In this document: in pieces, positions 41,744-49,475 of the stretch
Layout of the letters: each line of letters begins with the position of its first letter
How positions within the stretch are numbered: the first letter of the stretch is position 1
Assembly: GCA_041675885.1 (NCBI GenBank)
Contig: JBAYSY010000005.1
Location: forward strand, 21,769 to 85,768
DNA: 64,000 nt
Origin: JBAYSY01 sp041675885
GTDB taxonomy: Bacteria > Pseudomonadota > Alphaproteobacteria > Rhodobacterales > Rhodobacteraceae
Reading direction: 5' to 3'
Position numbers and translations under genes: made by a program
Notes under the pieces: model-generated
Seen by the model: the letters and a program-made list of their open reading frames with translations, nothing else
Told to the model about the DNA's origin: nothing
Database searches by the model: none

Positions 41744-43321
41744 ATGGCGAAGATCGCGTATATCCTTTTGTGTCACAAGGATCCCGAGGGGATCGTCGCC
41801 CAGGCCCTGCGGCTGACCGCGGCGGGCGACTTCATGGCGATCCATTTCGACGCCCGCGCCCGGCGCGCCGACCACGACCGCATCCGCACCGCGCTTGCCG
41901 ACAACCCCTCGGTGGTCTTCGCCCCCCGCCGGGTCAAATGCGGCTGGGGCGAGTGGAGCCTGGTCGAGGCCACGCTGCTCGCCGTCGAGGCCGCCGAGGC
42001 CGCCTTCCCCGAGGCCACGCATTTCTACATGCTTTCGGGCGACTGCATGTGCATCAAGTCGGCCGAATACGCCCATGCCTTCCTCGACGCAGAGGATGTC
42101 GATTACATCGAAAGCTTCGACTATTTCGCCTCGGACTGGATCAAGACCGGCATCAAGGAAGAACGGCTGATCTACCGCCACTTCCTCAACGAGCGCAGGC
42201 ACAAGCGGCTGTTCTACGCCTCGATGGCGGTGCAGCAGCGGCTGGGCCTGACCCGGCGGATACCGGCCGATCTCCAGATGATGATCGGCTCGCAATGGTG
42301 GTGCCTGCGGCGGCGCACCATCGAGCATGTGTTGGACTTCTGCCGCAAGCGGCGCGACGTGATGCGGTTCTTCCGCACCACCTGGATCCCGGACGAGACC
42401 TTCTTCCAGACCATCGTCGCCCATCTGGTGCCCGAGGCCGAGATCAGGGCCCGCACGCTCACCTTCCTGATGTTCACCGACTACGGGATGCCGGTCACCT
42501 TCTACAACGACCATTTCGACCTGCTCATCAGCCAGGACTACCTGTTCGCCCGCAAGATCTCGCCCGAGGCGGTGGCGCTCCGGGCCGCGCTCGGGGCGCT
42601 CTACACCCGGAAGGGCGCGAGTTTCCCGATCTCCGGCGGCGGGCGCGAGCTGTTCCGGTTCCTCACCGGCCGGGGCCGGATCGGGCGGCGCTTCGCCCCC
42701 CGGTTCTGGGAACGCGAGGCCAGCCTGGGGCGCGAGCGCACGCTGATGATCGTCGCCTGCAAGAAGTGGCACGTGGCCAAGCGGCTGGTCGAGCGGGTGC
42801 GCCAGGTCACCGGCATCACCGCGGTCGATTACCTGTTCAACGAGGCGGAAACGCCGCTTCCCGACCTCGGCGGCATCCAGACCACGCTGGAAAAACGCGC
42901 CCGTCACCGGCGCGCATTGCTGCGGATGCTGTTCGACTACTGGCAGACCGACCGGCTGATCGTCTGCATGGACACCGCCAATCTCGACCTGATGCAGGAT
43001 TTCGACACCGACCGCTGCACCACGCGCATCCTTGAGGTCGAATGTGCCTTTTCCGACGAATACCTGATCGGCCATGCCGTGCGGGTCGGCCTTGCGGGCG
43101 AGCAGACGCCGGAGGAGGTGATCGACCGGCTGCTGCCCACCATCCGCTACGACGTGACCTTCGAAAGCGACCGGCTGCGCGATGCCGGGCTCAAAGGCTT
43201 CCATCGGCTGCGCGAAACTGCCACTCTGGACCGGAACGCACCCGTGCTTGCCGCGTTTCTGGACGTGCCCGAGCCGCAGGCGCATGAGATACTGACAACC
43301 GACCACCTGTTCGTGGACTGA
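41744..43321 (+). CDS. Core-2/I-branching-type beta-1,6-N-acetylglucosaminyltransferase-like protein
   Basis: A 525-residue protein. The N-terminal half resembles GT14 enzymes: MAKIAYILLCHKDPEGIVAQA, DHDRIRTAL, RVKCGWGEWSLVEATL, HFYMLSGDCMCIKS and SQWWCLRRRTIEHVL. The C-terminal half (about 300-525) is a separate domain found, as far as I recall, with this enzyme class in Rhodobacterales (DUF5928-type), containing TLMIVACKKWHVAKRLVERV and a QDFDTDRCTTRILEVEC segment. It would transfer a sugar to a surface glycan. Divergent from the sulfotransferase. The donor and acceptor are not evident. Confidence 0.75.
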   Translation: MAKIAYILLCHKDPEGIVAQALRLTAAGDFMAIHFDARARRADHDRIRTALADNPSVVFAPRRVKCGWGEWSLVEATLLAVEAAEAAFPEATHFYMLSGDCMCIKSAEYAHAFLDAEDVDYIESFDYFASDWIKTGIKEERLIYRHFLNERRHKRLFYASMAVQQRLGLTRRIPADLQMMIGSQWWCLRRRTIEHVLDFCRKRRDVMRFFRTTWIPDETFFQTIVAHLVPEAEIRARTLTFLMFTDYGMPVTFYNDHFDLLISQDYLFARKISPEAVALRAALGALYTRKGASFPISGGGRELFRFLTGRGRIGRRFAPRFWEREASLGRERTLMIVACKKWHVAKRLVERVRQVTGITAVDYLFNEAETPLPDLGGIQTTLEKRARHRRALLRMLFDYWQTDRLIVCMDTANLDLMQDFDTDRCTTRILEVECAFSDEYLIGHAVRVGLAGEQTPEEVIDRLLPTIRYDVTFESDRLRDAGLKGFHRLRETATLDRNAPVLAAFLDVPEPQAHEILTTDHLFVD

Positions 43322-43339
43322 GAACCGGGACCGAAACCG

Positions 43340-43723
43340 ATGCCCTATACCTATGACGACCAGAACATCTTCGCCCGCATCCTGCGCGGGGAAATCCCCT
43401 GCACGAAGGTGCTGGAGACCGAGCATTCGCTTGCGTTCCGCGATATCCAGCCCAAGGCGCCCGAGCATGTGCTGGTGATCCCCAAGGGGCCTTATGCCTG
43501 CTTCGACCATTTCGCCGAAGCCGCGTCGGATGCGGAAATCGTCGATTACACCCGCGCCATCGGCAGGGTCTGCGCCGAACTGGGTGTCAGCCCGGGCGAC
43601 GGCGGCAAGGGCTACCGGATGATCGCCAACACCGGCAACGACGGGGTGCAGGAGGTGCCGCACCTGCATGTCCACATCCTCGGCGGGCGGGTGATCGGCC
43701 CGATGGTGATCCGCCGGGACTGA
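43340..43723 (+). CDS. HIT-family nucleotide-binding hydrolase
   Basis: A 127-residue histidine-triad protein of the HINT branch. It has IFARILRGEIPCTKVLE, HVLVIPKGPY and the catalytic triad VPHLHVHILGG. It is likely a purine nucleoside phosphoramidase. It begins 18 bases after the glycosyltransferase stop with no clear terminator between, so it may be co-transcribed, though no functional link is obvious. Confidence 0.9.
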   Translation: MPYTYDDQNIFARILRGEIPCTKVLETEHSLAFRDIQPKAPEHVLVIPKGPYACFDHFAEAASDAEIVDYTRAIGRVCAELGVSPGDGGKGYRMIANTGNDGVQEVPHLHVHILGGRVIGPMVIRRD

Positions 43724-43768
43724 GGCGTTACGGACGGCGCCGGGGCCTGCCGCGCGCAGGGCCGACCA

Positions 43769-44704
43769 TCAGCCCCCCGGCCGGGCGGTGAGGGCAAGGA
43801 ACACGTCTTCAAGCGAGGGTTCCTCGACCGCGATATCGGCGATGCCCACCCCGGCCGTGGTCAGCGCCGCCAGCACCGCCCCCGCCGGAACCTGCCCGCG
43901 CGGATAGCTGAACGCCAGACGCCCGTCGCGGCGGCGGTCCAGCGCCACGCCTTCGGGCAGCGGCAGCGCCTCGGGCGCCGCGCCCACGGGCGTCACCACC
44001 AGCGTCTTGCGATCGAGCCGCGCGACCAGCGCCGCGGTGCGGTCGCGGGCGATCACCTCGCCCCGGTCGATGATGGCGATCTCGTCGCACATCGCCTCGG
44101 CTTCTTCGAGGTAATGGGTGGTCAGGATGATGGTCATCCCCTGCTCGTTCAGCCGCCGCACGTTGGCCCAGAGCATCTGGCGCAGTTCGATATCCACCCC
44201 GGCGGTGGGTTCGTCCAGCACCAGCACATGCGGGTGATGCACCAGCGCCTTGCCCAGCAGGAGCCGCCGTTTCATCCCGCCCGAAAGGGTGCGGGTATAG
44301 GCTTCGGCCTGATCCTCAAGCCCCACCAGCCGCAGGATTTCCGCCGTGCGCCGTGCGCGGCGCGGCACGCCGTACAGCCCGGCCTGCACCTCCAGCGTGG
44401 CGCGCGGGGTCATGAACGGGTCGATGTTCAGTTCCTGCGGCATGACCCCGATGGCGGCGCGCGACTGGCGCGGGTTCACGTCCTGGTCGAAGCCCCAGAT
44501 GCGCACGCGGCCCGAGGTCTTGACCACCAGCCCGGCAAGGATGTTGATCATCGTCGATTTCCCGGCGCCGTTCGGGCCGAGCAGCCCGAAGATCGACCCG
44601 CGCGGGATCGCCAGATCGACGCCCTTCAGCGCCTCCTTGCTGCGGCCGCCGCGGGTGGCATAGGTCTTGCGCAGCCCCTCGACCCCGATCGCCTCGCGCT
44701 CCAT
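43769..44704 (-). CDS. ABC-2 type transporter ATP-binding protein
   Basis: A 311-residue ATPase of the CcmA/NodI-like class. Walker A is GLLGPNGAGKSTMINILAG, the signature is LSGGMKRRLLLGKALVHHP, Walker B is VLVLDEPTAGVD and the switch His is in TTHYLEEAEAM. A C-terminal extension of about 85 residues ends IAVEEPSLEDVFLALTA, typical of drug or polysaccharide exporters. The permease partner is not adjacent in the window: downstream (43724-43768) is the HIT gene on the other strand and upstream is cytochrome b561. The substrate is unknown. Confidence 0.87.
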   Translation of the reverse strand: MEREAIGVEGLRKTYATRGGRSKEALKGVDLAIPRGSIFGLLGPNGAGKSTMINILAGLVVKTSGRVRIWGFDQDVNPRQSRAAIGVMPQELNIDPFMTPRATLEVQAGLYGVPRRARRTAEILRLVGLEDQAEAYTRTLSGGMKRRLLLGKALVHHPHVLVLDEPTAGVDIELRQMLWANVRRLNEQGMTIILTTHYLEEAEAMCDEIAIIDRGEVIARDRTAALVARLDRKTLVVTPVGAAPEALPLPEGVALDRRRDGRLAFSYPRGQVPAGAVLAALTTAGVGIADIAVEEPSLEDVFLALTARPGG

Positions 44705-44884
44705 TCCCCGGCCTTTCCCGCCTGTTTCCGCCCCGCGCAGGCTTCACCCGCCCGGCCCCCGGGGTCAAGCCCCGCCGGTCCTGCGGCGACCCTCACAAGC
44801 GAAACGGAGGACAGCGGCCAAGACCGCTGCCCGGCGGCGCTGAAGCCGCTGTTCCGGGCAAGGGGGAAGGTGCACCGTCCCGGC

Positions 44885-45409
44885 CTATTCCGCCCGCGTG
44901 ATCCGCCGCATCGTCCCGTCGCGCAGCACGAAGGCGTGCCACAGCGCGCCCACGACATGCAGCAGGATCAGCAGCAAAAGCACCGCGCGCAGCGCGCCAT
45001 GCACCCCGGCCGCCGGACCGAAACCGACGAACCACGCCATGCCCCCGCTCAGCACCAGCAGGGCCAGCACCCCGTAAAGCGCCGCATGGGTCAGCGCCGC
45101 CACCCGGTGCAGCACCGGACGGTCGCCAAGCGGCGCGGGCGCGGGCCGCACCGCCCGCAGCCGAAGCCGCCAGATCACCAGCAGCAGGATGGCGATGCCG
45201 CCGAACACATGCCCCATGACCAGCGGATCGGGCGAGATTTCCATCCCCCGGCCCAGCGCGTTCCAGGCTTCGACGATCGGTCCGTTGAAAAGATACTGGG
45301 CCAGGACCAGCAGGGCCACCACCCAGTGCAGGACGATCTGGGCGCGGGACCAGGTGGCGGGGCGGGCGGTTCCGGACAAATCCGGGCTGGGCGCGGTGGG
45401 GGCAGACAT
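44885..45409 (-). CDS. Cytochrome b561 family protein
   Basis: A 174-residue di-haem membrane protein with four hydrophobic helices. Haem-ligand histidines appear in QIVLHWVVALL, MGHVFGGIAIL, ALTHAALYGVL and LLHVVGALWHAF. It probably moves electrons from quinol to a periplasmic acceptor. It is the last of a minus-strand run that starts with nsrR at 46494 (about 100 bases after the DUF6522-like gene), so it may belong to the NO-responsive group; the spacing leaves that open. Confidence 0.85.
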   Translation of the reverse strand: MSAPTAPSPDLSGTARPATWSRAQIVLHWVVALLVLAQYLFNGPIVEAWNALGRGMEISPDPLVMGHVFGGIAILLLVIWRLRLRAVRPAPAPLGDRPVLHRVAALTHAALYGVLALLVLSGGMAWFVGFGPAAGVHGALRAVLLLLILLHVVGALWHAFVLRDGTMRRITRAE

Positions 45410-45508
45410 GGCAGGACTCCGTGGTTATGTTCCGCCCTTGATACGGTTCTCCCGGCCACTCCCGTCGCGGCAGGATGCCGCAGGGCCGCACCCGCGCTTC
45501 CGGTGCCG

Positions 45509-45799
45509 TCAGACCTGTGCCGCCCGGACCTGTTCCACCCTTCGTGGCGCGATGTCGAAGCTTGAGCGTTTGAGGATGTCCCCGTCCGGCCCGACGATCA
45601 GCCGGAACGCCCGGCCTTCAAGAAAGAAGGTCAGCCGGTGGCGGCCGTCGTCCTCGCCCACGCCTTCCTCGCAGCGGCTGGTGATAATGCCGCGGCGCAT
45701 CAGCCCCGGCACGGTTTCAGGTTCGATCCCGAAACCGGCGCCAAGGATTTCCGCCTCGACCAGAAAGCCCTCGTCGGTCCTGACAACGTCCTGTGTCAT
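45509..45799 (-). CDS. Small DUF6522-like protein
   Basis: A 96-residue soluble protein beginning MTQDVVRTDEGFLVEAEILGAGFGI. The start at 45799 is fixed by GGAGGAA five bases upstream and by a four-base overlap with the preceding gene. The RCEEGVGEDDGRHRLTFFLEGRAFRLIV core resembles the DUF6522 family, which often sits near denitrification or cytochrome genes in alphaproteobacteria; I recall this link but cannot verify it here. Function unknown. Confidence 0.7.
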   Translation of the reverse strand: MTQDVVRTDEGFLVEAEILGAGFGIEPETVPGLMRRGIITSRCEEGVGEDDGRHRLTFFLEGRAFRLIVGPDGDILKRSSFDIAPRRVEQVRAAQV

Positions 45800-46026
45800 C
45801 GGTTCCTCCAATAGCCGTTCGCTGCGGCCACCGTGGCGAAATGGGTCGCGACAACCTGGCTGGAGGCGATCAGCGCATCGGCGTCGGACGCATAGCCGGG
45901 CCGCAGCTTGTCGCGCACGGTCGCGTCGGGCTGGGTCATTTTCACCGCGACCCGGGCGAGTTTCACCGCAAGTTCATATCCCTGTTGCGGCGTGTCGGTG
46001 ATCAGGGTGGGAAGCCATGTTTCCAT
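45796..46026 (-). CDS. Small conserved-looking protein of unknown function between nsrR and DUF6522-like gene
   Basis: A 76-residue protein (METWLPTLITDTPQQGYELAVKLARVAVKM...) rich in Ala and Val, without signal peptide or membrane helix. GGAAAGG precedes its ATG, and its TGA overlaps the next ATG, so it is a genuine gene of the nsrR run. I do not recognise the family. Position 55 bases after nsrR suggests a role in the NO response. Confidence 0.7.
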   Translation of the reverse strand: METWLPTLITDTPQQGYELAVKLARVAVKMTQPDATVRDKLRPGYASDADALIASSQVVATHFATVAAANGYWRNR

Positions 46027-46080
46027 GTCGGTGCCTTTCCTGTGTCAGTGGGTCAATGGGTCAATGGGTCGGGGTCCGGT

Positions 46081-46494
46081 TCAGATCGGCTCCAGTTGCG
46101 GCAGTGCGATATCGGCCAGGGTCGAGCGGTCGAGATCGGCCAGAAAGGCCGCCTCGGCCCGGTGCAGCCGCGCCCGGAGACGGCAACAGCCGAGGATGGT
46201 GCAGCCGCTTTCAGGGCCGAAACATTCAACCAGCGCCTGCCCGTCTTCCAGAAGCCGCACCACCTCGCCCAGCTTGATTTCCCCGGCGGGCCGGGACAGC
46301 ATGGCCCCGCCACCGCTGCCGCGCCGGGTGGTGACGATGCCGCCCTGCGCCAGCCGCTGGACGATCTTGCTCAGGTGATGGCGCGACAGGCCGAATTCCG
46401 CGGCCAGTTCGGCGGTCGAAAACCCCCGGCCGGGGTCCGATGCGATCCGCATCAGCGCACGCAGGCCGTAATCGGTAAACGAAGTAAGACGCAT
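46081..46494 (-). CDS. nsrR: Rrf2-family NO-sensing repressor NsrR
   Basis: A 137-residue Rrf2 winged-helix regulator. The DNA-binding region is STAELAAEFGLSRHHLSKIVQRLAQGGIVTTRRGSGGG. Three cluster cysteines lie at 91, 98 and 103 (ECFGPESGCTILGC), close to the NsrR spacing, with a fourth at 104. NsrR binds an Fe-S cluster that NO destroys, releasing target promoters. The intergenic region to the divergent globin gene holds a matching dyad at 46520-46542, 26 bases from this start. NsrR over IscR is favoured by the short Cys spacing and by NO-related neighbours (globin, NnrS). Confidence 0.87.
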   Translation of the reverse strand: MRLTSFTDYGLRALMRIASDPGRGFSTAELAAEFGLSRHHLSKIVQRLAQGGIVTTRRGSGGGAMLSRPAGEIKLGEVVRLLEDGQALVECFGPESGCTILGCCRLRARLHRAEAAFLADLDRSTLADIALPQLEPI

Positions 46495-46519
46495 GGGTGT
46501 TTCCCGTCCGGGGCTTTTG

Positions 46520-46542
46520 AATAGGTATTTACAATACTTATT
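46520..46542. promoter_or_regulatory. NsrR-like operator between nsrR and the globin operon
   Basis: AATAGGTATT (46520-46529) and AATACTTATT (46533-46542) form an inverted repeat around a TAC centre, matching in 9 of 10 positions. Size and AT-rich dyad form agree with NsrR sites (two 11-bp half-sites with a one-base centre in enterobacteria). It lies in a markedly AT-rich patch 26 bases from nsrR and 58 bases from the globin ATG, so one site can control both directions. Confidence 0.7.
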
Positions 46543-46599
46543 AACTGGATTAGTCGGGAAGGCAAGTCCGAACGACCCCGAACCGCAAAGAACCCCGCA

Positions 46600-47085
46600 A
46601 TGTCCGACCCGCTGCCCGACCCCGCCACCCTGCCGCCGATCCGCTCGGCCCGGCCCGCGCAGACCGCGGCGCTGATGGCCGAAACCGGCCTGACCGAGGC
46701 GATGCTGAGCGAACTGGTCCATTCCTTCTACGCCAGGGTCCGGGCCGACCCTATGCTTGCCCCGGTCTTCGACGCGCGCATCCGCGACTGGGGCCCGCAC
46801 CTGGAACAGATGGTGGAATTCTGGTCCTCGGTCGCGCTGATGACCGGGCGCTATCACGGCGCGCCGATGCCCGCGCATATCGACCTGCCGGTGACGTGGG
46901 AACATTTCGGCCGCTGGCTTTCGCTGTTCCGTGCCACCGCGCATGAGGTCTGCCCGCCCGAGGGCGCCGCGCATGTGATCGAACGCGCCGAGCGGATCGC
47001 CCGCGCGCTGCATATGGCGATCGAGGATCACGCGGGCAATGCGCGGGGGGCGGCGCCGGTGCTGCGTCCGGGCCATGCGCCATGA
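46600..47085 (+). CDS. Group III truncated haemoglobin-like protein
   Basis: A 161-residue globin. The proximal region reads PVTWEHFGRWLSLFRATAHEVC with the haem His, and the distal helices contain LVHSFYARVRADPMLAPVFDARIRDWGPHLEQMVEFWSSVAL, the group III pattern. It begins the plus-strand operon of NO-linked genes divergent from nsrR. Group III truncated globins are associated with NO or peroxide handling; a protective role is inferred from position. The next gene overlaps by four bases. Confidence 0.86.
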   Translation: MSDPLPDPATLPPIRSARPAQTAALMAETGLTEAMLSELVHSFYARVRADPMLAPVFDARIRDWGPHLEQMVEFWSSVALMTGRYHGAPMPAHIDLPVTWEHFGRWLSLFRATAHEVCPPEGAAHVIERAERIARALHMAIEDHAGNARGAAPVLRPGHAP

Positions 47086-47450
47086 CCCGCCATCCGATCC
47101 ACCTCGCCCGCGCCTATGATCCGCCCGAAGTGACCGAAGGCGCGCGGCTGCTGATCGACCGGCTCTGGCCGCGCGGGGTGACGCGGGCAGCGCTGGCACC
47201 GGATGCCTGGCTCAAGGCGGCCGCGCCAAGCGATGAGCTGCGCCGCTGGCTCCATGCCGACCCCTCCCGCTGGGAGGATTTCGTGGTGCAGTATCGCGCC
47301 GAACTCGACTCGGGCAACGGGGCGGAGGAATGTCTCGACTGGTGCCGCCGGGGTCCGGTGGTGCTGCTTTACGCCGCGCGCGACCGGGAGCGGAATCATG
47401 CGATGGTGCTGCGCGACTGGCTGACGGAACGGCTGGAGGAAGAGGCATGA
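47082..47450 (+). CDS. DUF488 family protein
   Basis: A 122-residue protein with the DUF488 signature LARAYDPPEVTEGARLLIDRLWPRG and a C-terminal LLYAARDRERNHAMVLRDWL. Function unproven; members occur near stress and nitrogen-oxide genes. Overlaps the globin stop and the next start by four bases each, so translation is coupled in the NO-linked operon. Confidence 0.85.
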   Translation: MTRHPIHLARAYDPPEVTEGARLLIDRLWPRGVTRAALAPDAWLKAAAPSDELRRWLHADPSRWEDFVVQYRAELDSGNGAEECLDWCRRGPVVLLYAARDRERNHAMVLRDWLTERLEEEA

Positions 47451-48148
47451 GCGTGAAGGATACCCGCACCGGGGATGGCGGAGGCTACGCCTCGCCCCCC
47501 TGCATGGCGGGCGAGATCGCGCCGGATTACTTCGACCCGCTGGCGGTCGATCCGCGGCAGGCCGCCGACGTGGCCCGCTGGCGCAAAGCCGAACGCACCC
47601 GGCTGCTGGCCGAACGCGCCGCGCTGGGCGTCACGGCCCTGCGCGAGGTGGCCGAAGCCTTGGCCGGACATCTCGACGCGCTGCTGGCCCGCCGGTTCGG
47701 CAGCGTTGAGGGCCGGGTGGTCTCGGGTTACTGGCCGATCAAATCGGAGCCCGACCTGCGCCCCTGGCTTGCCCGCCTGCACGCGGCGGGCGCGCGGATC
47801 GCGCTGCCGGTGGTCGCCACACCGCGCGCGCCGCTGGAATTCCGCCCCTGGGCACCCGGTGCGGCGATGGAGCGCGGGCACTGGAACATCCCCGTCCCCG
47901 CCACCGCCGAAACCGTGCAGCCCGAAATCACGCTGGCGCCGCTTGTCGGCTGGGACGGCGCCGGGTTCCGGCTGGGCTACGGTGGCGGCTATTTCGACCG
48001 GACGCTGGCGGCGGCGACCCCCCGGCCCTTCGTGATCGGCACCGGGGCCCAGACCGCACGTCTTGCCACCATCTTTCCGCAACCGCATGACATCCGCCTG
48101 GACACCATCGTGACCGAGGCGGGACTGCAATGGGACGACGCCACATGA
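47447..48148 (+). CDS. 5-formyltetrahydrofolate cyclo-ligase family protein
   Basis: A 233-residue protein with the 5-FCL fold: VSGYWPIKSEPDLRPWLARLHAAGARIALPVV, the ATP/folate loop WDGAGFRLGYGGGYFDRTLA, and the end RLDTIVTEAGL. The first 35 residues are an extra N-terminal arm. The canonical enzyme uses ATP to convert 5-formyl-THF to 5,10-methenyl-THF. Its place between DUF488 and nnrS, with four-base overlaps on both sides, is unusual for a housekeeping folate enzyme and may reflect repair of damaged folates under nitrosative stress; that is speculation. Confidence 0.83.
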   Translation: MSVKDTRTGDGGGYASPPCMAGEIAPDYFDPLAVDPRQAADVARWRKAERTRLLAERAALGVTALREVAEALAGHLDALLARRFGSVEGRVVSGYWPIKSEPDLRPWLARLHAAGARIALPVVATPRAPLEFRPWAPGAAMERGHWNIPVPATAETVQPEITLAPLVGWDGAGFRLGYGGGYFDRTLAAATPRPFVIGTGAQTARLATIFPQPHDIRLDTIVTEAGLQWDDAT

Positions 48149-49356
48149 GAACTTCCGCCGAGCGGATCCGGAGCTGGGACGGCCCCGCGATCCTCAGTTT
48201 CGGTTTCCGCCCCTTCTTCCTGCTTGCCGGGCTCTGGGCCGCGCTGGCGATGTTCCTGTGGCTGTTCATGCTTACGGGCCGACAGGTGCTGCCGACCGCT
48301 TTTGATCCCACGGGCTGGCATTCGCATGAATTCGTGTTCGGATACCTTGGCGCGGTGATCGCCGGGTTCCTGCTTACGGCGGTGCCGAACTGGACCGGGC
48401 GGTTGCCTGTGGTGGGCTGGTCGCTTGGCGGGCTGGTGCTGTTGTGGCTGCTGGGACGGGCCGCGGTGCTGGTCTCGGGGCATCTGCCCGCGGTGCTGGT
48501 GGCGGTGGCCGACCTGGCGCTTCCGGTGGCGCTGGCGCTGTTCCTGCTGCGCGAGATCATGGCCGGCAAGAACTGGCGCAACCTGCCGGTTCTGGGGCTG
48601 CTGCTGCTGTTCGCGCTGGCGAACGCGGGGTTTCATATCGAGGCCGCGGCGGGCCGCATCATCCATGACGGCTACGGACTGCGGCTGGGGCTGGCGGCGG
48701 TTGTGATGCTGATCGCGCTGATCGGCGGGCGGATCATACCCAGTTTCACCCGCAACTGGCTGGCCCAGCGCGGGGCGGAACGGATGCCGGTTCCGTTCAG
48801 CCGGGCCGATACCGTCGTACTGGCGGTGACGGGGCTTGCGCTCCTGTCCTTTGTCGCGGCGCCCGAGGGCCGGCCCACCGCGCTCGCCTGCACGCTGGCC
48901 GGGGTGGCGAACCTGTGGCGGCTGATCCGCTGGCAGGGGGTGCAGACCGGGGCAGAGCCGCTGCTGTGGGTGCTGCATGTGGCCTATGCCCTGCTCGGCC
49001 TCGGCTTTCTTGCGGTGGCGGCCGCGGCGGCGGGGCTGATGCCCGCGTCGGCGGCGCGGCATGTCTGGTTCGCGGGTGCGATCGGGCTGATGACGCTGGC
49101 GGTGATGTCCCGCGCCAGCCTCGGCCATGCCGGGCGGCCGCTCCATGCGGGGCCCGGGGTGACGGCGGTCTATCTTGCGCTGATCCTTGCGGTGGTGGCG
49201 CGGGTCGCGGCGGGGTTCGCACCGGGGGCGGTGTGGCTTCTGCACCTGTCGGCGCTGGCGTGGATCATCAGCTTCGGCGGTTTCACGGCGATCTACTGGC
49301 CGATTCTCACCCGCCCGCGCACCGCGCGCAAACAGCCGATGCGGGCGCCGGTCTGA
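48145..49356 (+). CDS. nnrS: NnrS family haem-copper membrane protein
   Basis: A 403-residue polytopic protein with about 12 hydrophobic segments. It begins RTSAERIRSWDGPAILSFGFRPFFLLAGLWA and has conserved His residues in FDPTGWHSHEFVFGYLGAVIAGFLLTAVPNWTGR, typical of NnrS. NnrS proteins lower NO-caused damage to iron metabolism and are usually in NsrR regulons. ATG overlaps the preceding stop (ATGA). It ends the operon; a GCGGCA/TGCCGC hairpin at 49394-49410 is the only terminator-like sequence before the convergent nosX gene. Confidence 0.9.
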   Translation: MRTSAERIRSWDGPAILSFGFRPFFLLAGLWAALAMFLWLFMLTGRQVLPTAFDPTGWHSHEFVFGYLGAVIAGFLLTAVPNWTGRLPVVGWSLGGLVLLWLLGRAAVLVSGHLPAVLVAVADLALPVALALFLLREIMAGKNWRNLPVLGLLLLFALANAGFHIEAAAGRIIHDGYGLRLGLAAVVMLIALIGGRIIPSFTRNWLAQRGAERMPVPFSRADTVVLAVTGLALLSFVAAPEGRPTALACTLAGVANLWRLIRWQGVQTGAEPLLWVLHVAYALLGLGFLAVAAAAAGLMPASAARHVWFAGAIGLMTLAVMSRASLGHAGRPLHAGPGVTAVYLALILAVVARVAAGFAPGAVWLLHLSALAWIISFGGFTAIYWPILTRPRTARKQPMRAPV

Positions 49357-49475
49357 ACGGAACGGGGCACGGCACCCCGCCCGGAATAAAGGCGCGGCAC
49401 GCGCTGCCGCTGCCCTCGGTTGCAAGAAGCCAGTCCGGGTGGCGGGGGCCAGGTCGCCCGGCCCGCCGGGGCCTG

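Noticed and set aside
43769..44704. Pairing of this ABC ATPase with the nos or secretion genes
   Set aside because: It has its own ABC-2 type C-terminal extension and no permease gene next to it; nosF and both exporters are complete without it.
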